64,000 nt of DNA from Paenibacillus_AR mesotrionivorans (lineage in GTDB: Bacteria > Bacillota > Bacilli > Paenibacillales > NBRC-103111): NCBI RefSeq assembly GCF_046098205.1, contig NZ_JBJURJ010000007.1, forward strand, positions 1 to 64,000, in the 5' to 3' direction. The notes below the pieces were generated by a model. It ran no database searches, was not told the DNA's origin, and saw nothing but the letters and a program-made list of their open reading frames with translations. Both the position numbers and the translations under genes were made by a program. Shown here piece by piece: positions 1 through 6,952 of this stretch. Numbering within the stretch: position 1 is the first letter of the stretch; every line of letters begins with the position of its first letter.

Positions 1-79
1 GACGAGGTAGATAGGTTCGGGGTGGAAGTGTGGCAACACATGGAGCTGACGAATACTAATCGGTCGAGGGCTTAACCAA
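1..79 (+). rRNA. 23S ribosomal RNA, 3' end only
   Basis: The first 79 bases match the universally conserved 3' end of bacterial 23S rRNA in sense orientation, including CTGACGAATACTAATCGGTC and the closing GAGGGCTTAACC. The rest of the gene lies upstream of the window. The exact 3' end is uncertain by a few bases. Confidence 0.95.
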
Positions 80-250
80 AATGCCCCACAAAGTGAAGCA
101 AAGGCTTCGTAGAGTACGCAGGTACTTTGCGGGGACTCCGGGAAACCGGGAACTTCACAAGGGCGGTAAGATATATGATTCAAGGAGAGGTTTCGGTGAC
201 CTCGTTTCGCATCCGGTTTTCAGGGCGCAAGCTCTGAATATGTAAGCTAT
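80..250 (+). other. Spacer after 23S rRNA, no 5S rRNA found
   Basis: This spacer holds no recognisable 5S rRNA: the conserved 5S core (CCGAACACGGAAGTTAAG type) is absent here and before the tRNA cluster. Bases 84-134 can fold into a long stem (CCCCACAAAGT with ACTTTGCGGGG), of the kind used for processing the 23S 3' end. A second small hairpin (GAGG/CCTC) lies near 186-204. Confidence 0.7.
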
Positions 251-339
251 GGAGAGATACCCAAGTGGCTGTAAGGGGACCCTCTGCTAAGGGGTTAGAC
301 TGCGTTAGCGGTGCGAGGGTTCGAATCCCTCTCTCTCCG
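251..339 (+). tRNA. tRNA-Ser (GCT)
   Basis: The acceptor stem GGAGAGA pairs with TCTCTCC. The long variable arm typical of tRNA-Ser is present, as is the TTCGAAT T-loop. The anticodon GCT is at 286-288 in a 7-base loop between ACCCT and GGGGT. CCA is not encoded. It is the first of six tRNA genes in the rRNA transcript. Confidence 0.97.
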
Positions 340-365
340 TATTACCTCTTTTTTTGATTGAATAT

Positions 366-442
366 GGCGGTGTAGCTCAGCTGGCTAGAGCGTTCGGTTC
401 ATACCCGAAAGGTCGGGGGTTCGATTCCCTTCGCCGCTACCA
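366..442 (+). tRNA. tRNA-Met (CAT), elongator type
   Basis: The acceptor GGCGGTG pairs with CGCCGCT (terminal G-U and one internal G-U), and CCA is encoded. The anticodon CAT is at 400-402. Position 1 is paired with 72, unlike the C-A mismatch of initiator tRNA, and the sequence follows the Bacillus elongator tRNA-Met pattern. Confidence 0.95.
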
Positions 443-451
443 TATTTACCC

Positions 452-527
452 GGGCGCTTAGCTCAGCCGGGAGAGCATCTGCCTTACAAGCAGAGGGTCG
501 GGGGTTCGATCCCCTCAGCGCCCACCA
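452..527 (+). tRNA. tRNA-Val (TAC)
   Basis: The acceptor GGGCGCT pairs with AGCGCCC, and CCA is encoded. The anticodon TAC is at 485-487 in the loop closed by CTGCC/AGCAG-type stem bases. Standard GTTCGAT T-loop. Confidence 0.96.
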
Positions 528-540
528 TTTCACTTTACGC

Positions 541-617
541 GGAGCCGTGGTGTAGAGGCCTAACATGCCTGCCTGTCACGCAGGAGACCGCGAGTTCGAA
601 TCTCGTCGGCTCCGCCA
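541..617 (+). tRNA. tRNA-Asp (GTC)
   Basis: The acceptor GGAGCCG pairs with CGGCTCC, the discriminator is G, and CCA is encoded. The anticodon GTC is at 575-577 between CTGC(C) and (G)CAGG stem bases. GTTCGAA T-loop. Confidence 0.96.
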
Positions 618-637
618 TTTATATTTTTTGTCCATGT

Positions 638-713
<76 letters not shown>

Positions 714-744
714 TTTTTTTATTTCTACGTGGTCTATCGCCCAT

Positions 745-828
745 GGAGGGCTAGCGAAGTGGCCAAACGCGGGAGACTGTAAATCTCTTCCTTCGGGTTC
801 GGTGGTTCAAATCCATCGCCCTCCACCA
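745..828 (+). tRNA. tRNA-Tyr (GTA)
   Basis: The acceptor GGAGGGC pairs with GCCCTCC (TCGCCCTCC before ACCA). It is a class II tRNA with a variable arm around CTTCCTTCGGGTTCGG. The anticodon GTA is at 779-781 and CCA is encoded. It is the last tRNA of the cluster, followed by a terminator. Confidence 0.96.
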
Positions 829-843
829 TATGTATAACTAACC

Positions 844-879
844 AACCGCAGCTTCCTACCAAGGGGCAGCGGTTTTTTT
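844..879 (+). terminator. Terminator of the rRNA/tRNA transcript
   Basis: AACCGC at 844-849 pairs with GCGGTT at 869-874 and runs straight into a T-tract at 873-879. It stands 15 bases behind tRNA-Tyr. Confidence 0.8.
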
Positions 880-898
880 GTATGAGGAGGACTGGAAA

Positions 899-1735
899 GT
901 GACAACTTTGTATGTATCCGATCTTGACGGTACTCTGCTTACCCGGAATCATGAAATCAGCCCCTTCAGCGCAGGGGTGATTCAAGACTTGATAGACAAC
1001 CACATCCATTTTACATATGCAACTGCCCGCTCCTTTGCCTCCGCACAAGCCGTTACCGCTGGACTTAGGACCCGTCTGCCCGTTATTGTAAACAACGGTG
1101 CATTTATTATGGATCCGGCTACAGGCGTTCCATTGTTCTCGGCTTATTTTCAGCAGGAGGAAAAAATGGAGGTAGCCCGCCTTCTGGCCCGGCATCAGCT
1201 CTTTCCTTTGGTATACAGCCAACAGGAGGGTGTGGAGAGGGTCTGCTGGTTAACAGGCGAAGAAAATGAAGGCATGCGGTATTACTTCAGGCAGCGTCCA
1301 GGGGACAAGCGGTTTCAGCCCTTGTCTTCACCAGAGGGGCTTTATGCGGGGGACGTGTTTTACTTTATTTGCATGGGGGAACGGGATACCCTGCTGCCCG
1401 TATATGAAGCCCTCCGGGATCATCCCCATTACCAATGTATCCTCCAACAGGAGCTCTACCGGACTGAATATTGGTGTGAAATTATGCCCAAGCCGGCCAC
1501 CAAAGCAAACGCTATTCTGAAGCTGAAGGAAAAGCTGGAATGTACCCGGGTCGTTTGCTTCGGCGACGGCTTGAACGATCTTCCGATGTTTGCGGTAGCG
1601 GATGAGTGTTATGCTGTGTCCAACGCAGTGGAGACGCTCAAAGCGGCTGCAACCGGGATTATCGGAGCCAACAGCGAGGATGGCGTCGCGTGCTGGTTAA
1701 AGGAGCATGCTGCCCCCTACATAAAAAGAGGATAA
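899..1735 (+). CDS. HAD-superfamily hydrolase, Cof type
   Basis: Predicted cytoplasmic phosphatase of the Cof/YwpJ-like HAD group, 278 residues. The substrate cannot be told from sequence; members typically act on sugar phosphates or nucleotides. HAD motif I is SDLDGTLL with the nucleophile Asp8 and Asp10. The C-terminal metal motif reads GDGLNDLPMF. I place the start at GTG 899 because GAGGAGG at 884-890 sits 8 bases upstream. A longer frame from TTG 878 would begin inside the tRNA terminator. The gene ends 15 bases before a convergent gene, with a hairpin across both ends. It appears monocistronic; no promoter is obvious in the few bases between the terminator and the ribosome site, so it may depend on rRNA read-through. 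Confidence 0.88.
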   Translation: MTTLYVSDLDGTLLTRNHEISPFSAGVIQDLIDNHIHFTYATARSFASAQAVTAGLRTRLPVIVNNGAFIMDPATGVPLFSAYFQQEEKMEVARLLARHQLFPLVYSQQEGVERVCWLTGEENEGMRYYFRQRPGDKRFQPLSSPEGLYAGDVFYFICMGERDTLLPVYEALRDHPHYQCILQQELYRTEYWCEIMPKPATKANAILKLKEKLECTRVVCFGDGLNDLPMFAVADECYAVSNAVETLKAAATGIIGANSEDGVACWLKEHAAPYIKRG

Positions 1736-1751
1736 AGAAGCGTAGTCCTCT
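1727..1751. terminator. Hairpin between convergent genes
   Basis: AGAGGA (1727-1732) pairs with TCCTCT (1746-1751) across the stop codons of two convergent genes. There is no long T-run on either side, so a bidirectional terminator role is only plausible. Confidence 0.4.
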
Positions 1752-2055
1752 ACTCTAGCTTGTCCCTGACGGATTGAAGTTTGGACTCCATCGTGGCGGC
1801 TTTGTCCCTTCGGTCGTCAATCTTTATCGTCGTACTCACCCGGGCCGCCCCCTTCAGAAACGGAACCTCATGCATACGCCGGACAACGGCCAAAAGCTGG
1901 TCCAGCTCTCCTTCTATAATGGTGCTCATCGGCGTCAGCTGAAACTTCACCGCCTCCTCCGCCTGCTCCAGCACCTTATGTACCTCCGCCACGTAATGGC
2001 TGACGCTTGGGCTTCCTGTGCCCAGCGGAACAATGGTAACCTCCACAATAGCCAT
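1750..2055 (-). CDS. Thiamine-binding (MTH1187/YqgV, DUF77) family protein
   Basis: Small cytoplasmic protein of 101 residues from the MTH1187/YkoF-like family, ferredoxin-like folds that bind thiamine or thiamine pyrimidines. The N-terminus AIVEVTIVPLGT and the middle FQLTPMSTIIEGEL are typical of the family. The start is ATG at 2055, preceded on the minus strand by GGAGGAGG at good spacing; an upstream in-frame ATG at 2076 lacks this. It has no operon partner and is transcribed toward the HAD gene. A role in thiamine salvage is inferred from the family only. Confidence 0.82.
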   Translation of the reverse strand: MAIVEVTIVPLGTGSPSVSHYVAEVHKVLEQAEEAVKFQLTPMSTIIEGELDQLLAVVRRMHEVPFLKGAARVSTTIKIDDRRDKAATMESKLQSVRDKLE

Positions 2056-2106
2056 GTCTGATCCTCCTCCAATCAATCTTTTGGCAAACCTCTGCTTTAT
2101 CTATCT

Positions 2107-2134
2107 ATTGTAGTCTTATTTTTCCTCAAGTAAA
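2107..2134 (-). promoter_or_regulatory. Candidate promoter for the thiamine-binding gene
   Basis: On the minus strand TTTACT (2134-2129) is followed 16 bases on by TACAAT (2112-2107), about 50 bases before the start at 2055. The -35 is weak. Confidence 0.4.
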
Positions 2135-2353
2135 TTCTTTTTATTTTGTAATAGAATGGCTGCTGATAAGCCATCCTTATGATTGTTGTGTGTGGAATCG
2201 TTGCCAGACCAGGCATCAATTGGCACCGGTATGTTTTTGGTGGCTCTTGTACCAGTATTTTTGTATGGGAGAAGGCGTCTTTACCATGGTAACCTTAGTA
2301 TAACCGATCATGGTTTTGCCAAATCGGGAGATTCTACACAATTCACACAATCT
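2135..2353. other. Intergenic region with a TTACCATGGTAA palindrome
   Basis: No gene is supported here. A perfect 12-base palindrome TTACCATGGTAA lies at 2281-2292. A related TACCATGGTA occurs at 5926-5935 before hprK. It could be an operator or promoter element for the NlpC/P60 gene, but nothing proves it. Confidence 0.3.
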
Positions 2354-2426
2354 TAGGGCGTGTTCTGAAAACTCCCAGGGGAGCAGATTTGAAGGATGCC
2401 CTCAACGAGTTTTCAGACACGGCCTA
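2354..2426. repeat. 73-base inverted-repeat element (MITE or IS remnant)
   Basis: The left arm at 2354-2374 (TAGGGCGTGTTCTGAAAACT...) and the right arm at 2407-2426 (GAGTTTTCAGACACGGCCTA) are inverted copies that differ by one insertion and one mismatch. There is no T-run, so it is not a simple terminator. The arms look like transposon ends. The element covers an ATG at 2396 that would otherwise extend the downstream gene. Confidence 0.55.
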
Positions 2427-2449
2427 GGCAGCCTTGGAGGGATCAATTC

Positions 2450-3301
2450 TTGTTTACTCGTAAAGTAAAGCAGGTTGTGGCAGTTACATTGACGGCAGCA
2501 GCGATTTATGCCGGCGGTGGCGCAGGCACGGCCCATGGAGCAGCGGCAGACATGGATGCGGTATCCATCGCTCGTGAGATGGCAGGACAGGATTTTGCCA
2601 AGGGCCAAGCGACCCCCTCGAAGGGCTTTGATGCATCCGGCCTGGTGTATTACATTTACCAGACGCTTGATTATGAGATTCCCCGATACATGAACGCCCA
2701 ATACAAAATGGACAAGCCCTTCGTAAAGGAGTCCGGCAATGTGCAGCCTGGGGATATTGTCTTCTTCGGAAGCAACGGCTATATCTCCTTTAACGGCATT
2801 TATATGGGCAACAATGAATTTGCCATGTCCTCCAAGTCGGAGGATGAGGTGGTTATCCGCAAGATGAGTGCTTACGCCGACCAATTTATTGGAGCCAGAC
2901 GCGTACTCTCCAAGGAAGACCAGCTGAAGGTGAAGCTGATTCTTGATGCCCGCAAGTATTTGGGAACTCCTTATGTATTCGGCGCCAAATACGGCCAGAC
3001 AGCCACCTTCGATTGCTCCTCCTTTGTCAAAACTGTTTTTGCCCAGAATGGCATTACGCTTCCCCGGGTATCCCGCAACCAGGCTTTGGAGGGATCCTAC
3101 GTCAGCCGGGCAAATCTGCAGGTGGGGGATTTGGTGTTTTTTACAACCAAGGACTCCAACGGGAAAATAGGGCATGTCGGGATCTATGTGGGTGACGGAA
3201 ACATGATCCATACCTACGGCGACGGCGGCGTAAAATACTCTACGATAGAAAAGGGCTGGTGGAACGACCATTATGTAACGGCCCGCCGGCTGCTCAAATA
3301 A
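2450..3301 (+). CDS. Secreted tandem NlpC/P60 (C40) cell-wall hydrolase with an inactive first domain
   Basis: Predicted exported peptidoglycan hydrolase of 283 residues with a signal peptide over about residues 1-32 (KVKQVVAVTLTAAAIY, then AHGAA). Two NlpC/P60 domains follow. The second, about 160-283, has the catalytic Cys189 in TFDCSSF, His242 in GHVGIYVG and a further His254. The first, about 37-150, keeps the fold (GFDASGLVYYIY, QPGDIVFF, GIYMG) but has Ala62 for the Cys and Phe for the His, so it should be catalytically dead and may bind wall peptide. I chose TTG 2450 because GGAGGG at 2436-2441 is 8 bases upstream and the signal peptide then starts properly; ATG 2396 lies inside the inverted repeat and has no signal-like N-terminus. 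A terminator follows. Substrate is inferred from the family: gamma-D-Glu/diamino acid bonds. Confidence 0.87.
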   Translation: MFTRKVKQVVAVTLTAAAIYAGGGAGTAHGAAADMDAVSIAREMAGQDFAKGQATPSKGFDASGLVYYIYQTLDYEIPRYMNAQYKMDKPFVKESGNVQPGDIVFFGSNGYISFNGIYMGNNEFAMSSKSEDEVVIRKMSAYADQFIGARRVLSKEDQLKVKLILDARKYLGTPYVFGAKYGQTATFDCSSFVKTVFAQNGITLPRVSRNQALEGSYVSRANLQVGDLVFFTTKDSNGKIGHVGIYVGDGNMIHTYGDGGVKYSTIEKGWWNDHYVTARRLLK

Positions 3302-3314
3302 GAATATCCCCATG

Positions 3315-3351
3315 ATCCCCCTGGGCCACTGCCTCGGGGGATTTCTTTTTT
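3315..3351 (+). terminator. Terminator after the NlpC/P60 gene
   Basis: ATCCCCC (3315-3321) pairs with GGGGGAT (3336-3342), followed by TTCTTTTTT. Confidence 0.85.
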
Positions 3352-3395
3352 GGGGAAGGGGCAGTGTTTTGGGACATGCTGTGAAGGCAAGCCTC

Positions 3396-3407
3396 ATATG
3401 TTACAAT
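3396..3407 (+). promoter_or_regulatory. Extended -10 promoter candidate for the PucR-type gene
   Basis: TACAAT at 3402-3407 is preceded by the TGn extension (TATGTTACAAT). No good -35 lies at normal distance, which is usual for extended -10 promoters. It is about 50 bases before the start codon. Confidence 0.45.
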
Positions 3408-3457
3408 AGAAAGAGATACCCCGCAGATTTCAATTAGGCGGCATAGGAGCAGTGGTT

Positions 3458-4585
3458 ATGGACTGGGATCATATTGTGGAAGAGCTGAAGGAGATTCTCC
3501 AAATCCCCTTGAAAAGGGAGGTTATGTCCGCAGACGATTGGGACCGGCTGGCGGGACGGCGGCAGACACAGGAAGGTCTGATACGGAAGGCAGGTAAAAA
3601 CGGGAAGGTCTATGTGGCTCTGGGGGCCCCCGATCCGGAGCAGGTAGATGTGCTGGAGCTGGAAGAGGCGCTTGTTACTCCCTCTGAGCTGAGGCTGGTG
3701 GAGATGCTGCTGGAGGCATGGGGAGGAAAAACCCCCGTCAAGCACGATGAGCCGGTGCAGCCTGCCAATGAGGACGAGCGCAAAGCCTTGCTGGTGCGGG
3801 AATGGATGTTGGAGCGGCTGGAATCCGGAGACTTCCGTGCCGATATGCCGGAGCCGCTGGCTACGCAGCTGTCCCTTTATACCCCGCGGATCCCATTCCT
3901 GCTGAATGGGGATTATACCGGTATGCGCAAGGTATCCTATGTGGAGCTGAAGCGTCTTTTGGAGTCCTTTTTTGATGAGGAGATCCTGCTGATCCCCTTG
4001 ATGGAAAAAGAGTGGCTGATTCTTGGCTCGGAGGGGCTCTTGACTGCAAGCCAGGATGAGGACCGGGAGCTCGACGTGGAGGAAACCCAGGAAGAGGCTT
4101 TGTTTTCCCTCTGTAGCGCCCTGTACGAGATGCTGTCCAATGAGTGGGTTGGCGAGTGCCATGTCACCACCAATTATCCGAAAACCCCTGCCGCGTCATT
4201 GCTGTCCTCGGTCCAGGAGATGCGGGAGGCCATCCGTCTGGGCAAAATGTACCATGTAGGAAGCAATCTGCATTTGCCTTGGACCATGCATATGGAGAGG
4301 CTGCTGTACGCCGTTCCTGATCAGGACAGACTGCAGTTTGTCGACCATATTCTCCGCGGCATCGACCATGTGCTGGATCAGGAGATGCTGTCCACCCTGG
4401 AGAATTTCTTCGCGCTGGACTGCAATGTCAGCGAAACGGCCAAGCGGCTGTATATTCACCGCAACACCCTTCTGTACAGGCTGGACAAGTTTAAGCAGGA
4501 GACCGGCAAGGACGTCAGGACCTTCAACGATGCGGTCTTGGTAAAGACAGCGCTTTTATTGTACAAAGTGACGAAAAGGAAGTAG
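3458..4585 (+). CDS. PucR/CdaR-type transcriptional regulator
   Basis: Predicted cytoplasmic DNA-binding regulator of 375 residues. The C-terminus carries the PucR-type helix-turn-helix: LDCNVSETAKRLYIHRNTLL, then YRLDKFKQETGKD. The N-terminal 300 residues look like a sensory region without membrane segments; I do not recognise a defined ligand domain. ATG 3458 is the likely start, with AGGAG at 3445-3449 eight bases upstream; GTG 3452 is too close to that site. The MsmX-like ATPase gene follows about 100 bases later without a clear terminator between, so co-transcription or control of that gene is plausible but unproven. Family members sense purines, sugar acids or polyols. Confidence 0.8.
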   Translation: MDWDHIVEELKEILQIPLKREVMSADDWDRLAGRRQTQEGLIRKAGKNGKVYVALGAPDPEQVDVLELEEALVTPSELRLVEMLLEAWGGKTPVKHDEPVQPANEDERKALLVREWMLERLESGDFRADMPEPLATQLSLYTPRIPFLLNGDYTGMRKVSYVELKRLLESFFDEEILLIPLMEKEWLILGSEGLLTASQDEDRELDVEETQEEALFSLCSALYEMLSNEWVGECHVTTNYPKTPAASLLSSVQEMREAIRLGKMYHVGSNLHLPWTMHMERLLYAVPDQDRLQFVDHILRGIDHVLDQEMLSTLENFFALDCNVSETAKRLYIHRNTLLYRLDKFKQETGKDVRTFNDAVLVKTALLLYKVTKRK

Positions 4586-4682
4586 TTTTTTTGTAAGGTT
4601 TGTGCATAGTCACAAGACCCGGGATAGGGTAAGATAAGACTATCAAGAACGACAAGAAATGATCATGTGGGAGGAATTAAAT

Positions 4683-5804
4683 ATGGCAGGCGTGCGCTTA
4701 CACCATATCGTAAAAACTTATCCGGGAAACACCGAACCGACCGTTAAAGACTTCCATCTGGATATTAAAGATAAAGAATTCGTAGTACTGGTTGGCGGCT
4801 CCGGCTGCGGTAAGTCCACCACCCTTCGTATGATTGCCGGCCTGGAAGAAATCACTTCCGGCGAACTGTACATCGGTGACCGTCTGGTGAATGACGTAGC
4901 TCCTAAGGACCGCGACATCGCAATGGTGTTCCAATCCTACGCTCTGTACCCGCACATGAACGTATACCAAAACATGGCATTCGGCTTGAAGCTGCGTAAG
5001 TTCAAGAAAGCCGACATTGACGCACGCGTTCGTCAAGCTGCCAAAATCCTCGACATCGAGCACCTGCTGGACCGTAAGCCTAAGGCTTTGTCCGGTGGTC
5101 AACGTCAACGTGTTGCTCTGGGCCGCGCCATCGTGCGTGAACCGCAAGTGTTCCTGATGGACGAACCGCTCTCCAACTTGGACGCCAAGCTGCGTGTAGC
5201 GATGCGTACAGAAATCCTGAAGCTGCACAAGCGTCTGGAAACCACCTTCATCTACGTAACGCATGACCAAACCGAAGCCTTGACCATGGGCGACCGGATC
5301 GTAGTTATGGAGCAAGGCGTTATCCAACAAGCTGCTACTCCGGACGAAATGTACAATTTCCCGGTTAACATGTTCGTTGCAGGTTTCATCGGAACTCCTT
5401 CCATGAACTTCATCAATGGTACCCTGACTGACGAAGGCGGCGCTGTATTCTTCAAGGCTAACGGCATTCGCGTTGAAGTTCCGGGTGGCAAAGCTAAGTC
5501 CCTCCGCGACAAGGGTTACATCGGTAAGGAAGTAGTGATGGGCCTTCGTTCCGAAGACATCCATGATGAGCCGATCTTCCTGGAAGGCTCCCCGAACACG
5601 ATCGTGAATGCAAACGTGGAAGTAACCGAAAACCTCGGTCACGAAATGTTCCTTCACTTGGCCGGTCTGGGTACAGAAACTGTAGTTGCCCGTGTTGACG
5701 GACGTTCCGCCATCAAGGACGGCACTTCTGTGAAGCTGGCATTCGACATGAACAAGGTTCACTTCTTCGACAAGGATTCCACTGAGTCCATCTTGATCAA
5801 ATAA
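4683..5804 (+). CDS. msmX: Sugar ABC transporter ATP-binding protein, MsmX/UgpC type
   Basis: ATPase that energises CUT1-family carbohydrate importers, 373 residues. It shows Walker A GGSGCGKST (38-46), Q-loop Gln84, signature LSGGQ (136-140), Walker B VFLMDEP (156-162) and the switch His in YVTHDQTEA. The C-terminal about 130 residues form the OB-like regulatory domain. The start is ATG 4683, with GGGAGGA 7 bases upstream. In Bacillus MsmX serves many importers. Here the gene stands alone while both CUT1 operons in this window (41.2-44.8 and 53.7-57.3 kb) lack an ATPase, so a shared role is likely. Codon use differs sharply from the neighbours: CGT/CGC for Arg, GAA for Glu, AAC and TTC, the bias of a highly expressed gene. 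A strong terminator follows. Confidence 0.92.
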   Translation: MAGVRLHHIVKTYPGNTEPTVKDFHLDIKDKEFVVLVGGSGCGKSTTLRMIAGLEEITSGELYIGDRLVNDVAPKDRDIAMVFQSYALYPHMNVYQNMAFGLKLRKFKKADIDARVRQAAKILDIEHLLDRKPKALSGGQRQRVALGRAIVREPQVFLMDEPLSNLDAKLRVAMRTEILKLHKRLETTFIYVTHDQTEALTMGDRIVVMEQGVIQQAATPDEMYNFPVNMFVAGFIGTPSMNFINGTLTDEGGAVFFKANGIRVEVPGGKAKSLRDKGYIGKEVVMGLRSEDIHDEPIFLEGSPNTIVNANVEVTENLGHEMFLHLAGLGTETVVARVDGRSAIKDGTSVKLAFDMNKVHFFDKDSTESILIK

Positions 5805-5822
5805 GTTTTCCCACATAGAGAC

Positions 5823-5858
5823 AAAAGCCGGCTGATGCAGCCGGCTTTTTATTTTTTT
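5823..5858 (+). terminator. Strong terminator after msmX
   Basis: AAAAGCCGGCTG (5823-5834) pairs perfectly with CAGCCGGCTTTT (5838-5849) and is followed by a T-rich tail. It should also work in reverse. Confidence 0.93.
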
Positions 5859-5964
5859 GTCTTGGTATGGCCCGGAACATACGAGGATTCATGTCCCCAG
5901 TGTTGATTTATGCGGACAATTCTTATACCATGGTACTATTGGTATATAAAGGAGAACGAGGAAC

Positions 5965-6903
5965 ATGCCCAAAAAAGTGAAAGTCAGCGAATTGGCAAAT
6001 AAGTTCCAGATGGAAATCATAAGTGGGGAGCCTGGGCTGAAGCGGACCATTGAAGTTGCCGATTTATGCCGTCCCGGCCTTGAAATGGCAGGTTACTTTG
6101 AATATCACCCGGAGGACCGGGTGCAAATCCTCGGCAAGACGGAGCTGGCTTTTTTTGAACGGCTGCCCGAAGCGGAGCGCAAGGACAGAATGAAACGGCT
6201 TTGCCTGGATGAGACGCCTTGTATTGTCATCACCCGTGGGTTGGATGTGCCGTTGGAGCTGGTGGAAGCTTCCGATGCAAACGGTATTACCGTCATGCGC
6301 AGCAATGTAAATACCACCATGCTGGCCGGACAAATTACCGATTTTCTCGAGCATAAGCTGGCGCCCTCCACAACCATCCATGGGGTATTGGTGGACGTGT
6401 ATGGCATCGGCATGCTGATTTCCGGATCCAGCGGTATCGGCAAAAGTGAAACGGCCCTGGAGCTGGTTAAACGCGGCCACCGGCTGATCGCCGACGATGC
6501 GGTGGAAATCCGCCAAACGGCGGAAAATGTGCTTATCGGCAATGCGCCGGAGCTGATTAAACATCTGCTTGAGATCCGCGGCGTGGGCATCATTAATGTA
6601 ATGACACTTTTTGGTGCAGGCGCAGTACGTAATAACACCAAGATCAATGTGGTCATTAAGCTGGAAACCTGGCAGCAGGACAAGCAGTATGACCGGCTGG
6701 GTCTGGATGAGGAAACCACCCGGATTATCGAAACGGATGTGCCGTTGGTGACCATCCCTGTCCGTCCCGGACGGAACCTGGCGGTGATTATCGAGGTAGC
6801 GGCCATGAACTACCGTTTGAAGCGGATGGGCTTTAATGCGGCATTGCAGTTTACTAACAAGCTGACGGAAACCATCAATGAAGATTTGGACGATGTGGAA
6901 TAA
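5965..6903 (+). CDS. hprK: HPr kinase/phosphorylase
   Basis: Bifunctional enzyme that phosphorylates or dephosphorylates Ser46 of HPr and so controls CcpA-dependent catabolite repression. 312 residues, the usual length. The C-terminal catalytic domain has His139 (TTIHG), a P-loop GSSGIGKSE at 154-162, and the HprK signature around residues 203-211 (EIRGVGIIN). AGGAG lies 10 bases before the ATG. The palindrome TACCATGGTA at 5926-5935 and TATATA at 5943-5948 lie in the upstream region; no clean promoter is visible. It leads the hprK-lgt-ppaX-acyltransferase cluster as in Bacillus subtilis. A hairpin at about 6914-6938 (CCTCCCGGC with GCCGGGGGAGG) separates it from lgt. Confidence 0.97.
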   Translation: MPKKVKVSELANKFQMEIISGEPGLKRTIEVADLCRPGLEMAGYFEYHPEDRVQILGKTELAFFERLPEAERKDRMKRLCLDETPCIVITRGLDVPLELVEASDANGITVMRSNVNTTMLAGQITDFLEHKLAPSTTIHGVLVDVYGIGMLISGSSGIGKSETALELVKRGHRLIADDAVEIRQTAENVLIGNAPELIKHLLEIRGVGIINVMTLFGAGAVRNNTKINVVIKLETWQQDKQYDRLGLDEETTRIIETDVPLVTIPVRPGRNLAVIIEVAAMNYRLKRMGFNAALQFTNKLTETINEDLDDVE

Positions 6904-6952
6904 TTGATGGAAACCTCCCGGCAGGAAGCCGGGGGAGGGAAGGAGCACAAGC

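Noticed and set aside
2402..3397. Long minus-strand open frame of 331 codons opposite the NlpC/P60 gene
   Set aside because: It is a shadow of a gene with clear motifs, and has no ribosome site or recognisable domain. The same holds for the other long antisense frames, such as 4698-5816, 14447-15739, 18673-20004 and 58075-59208.
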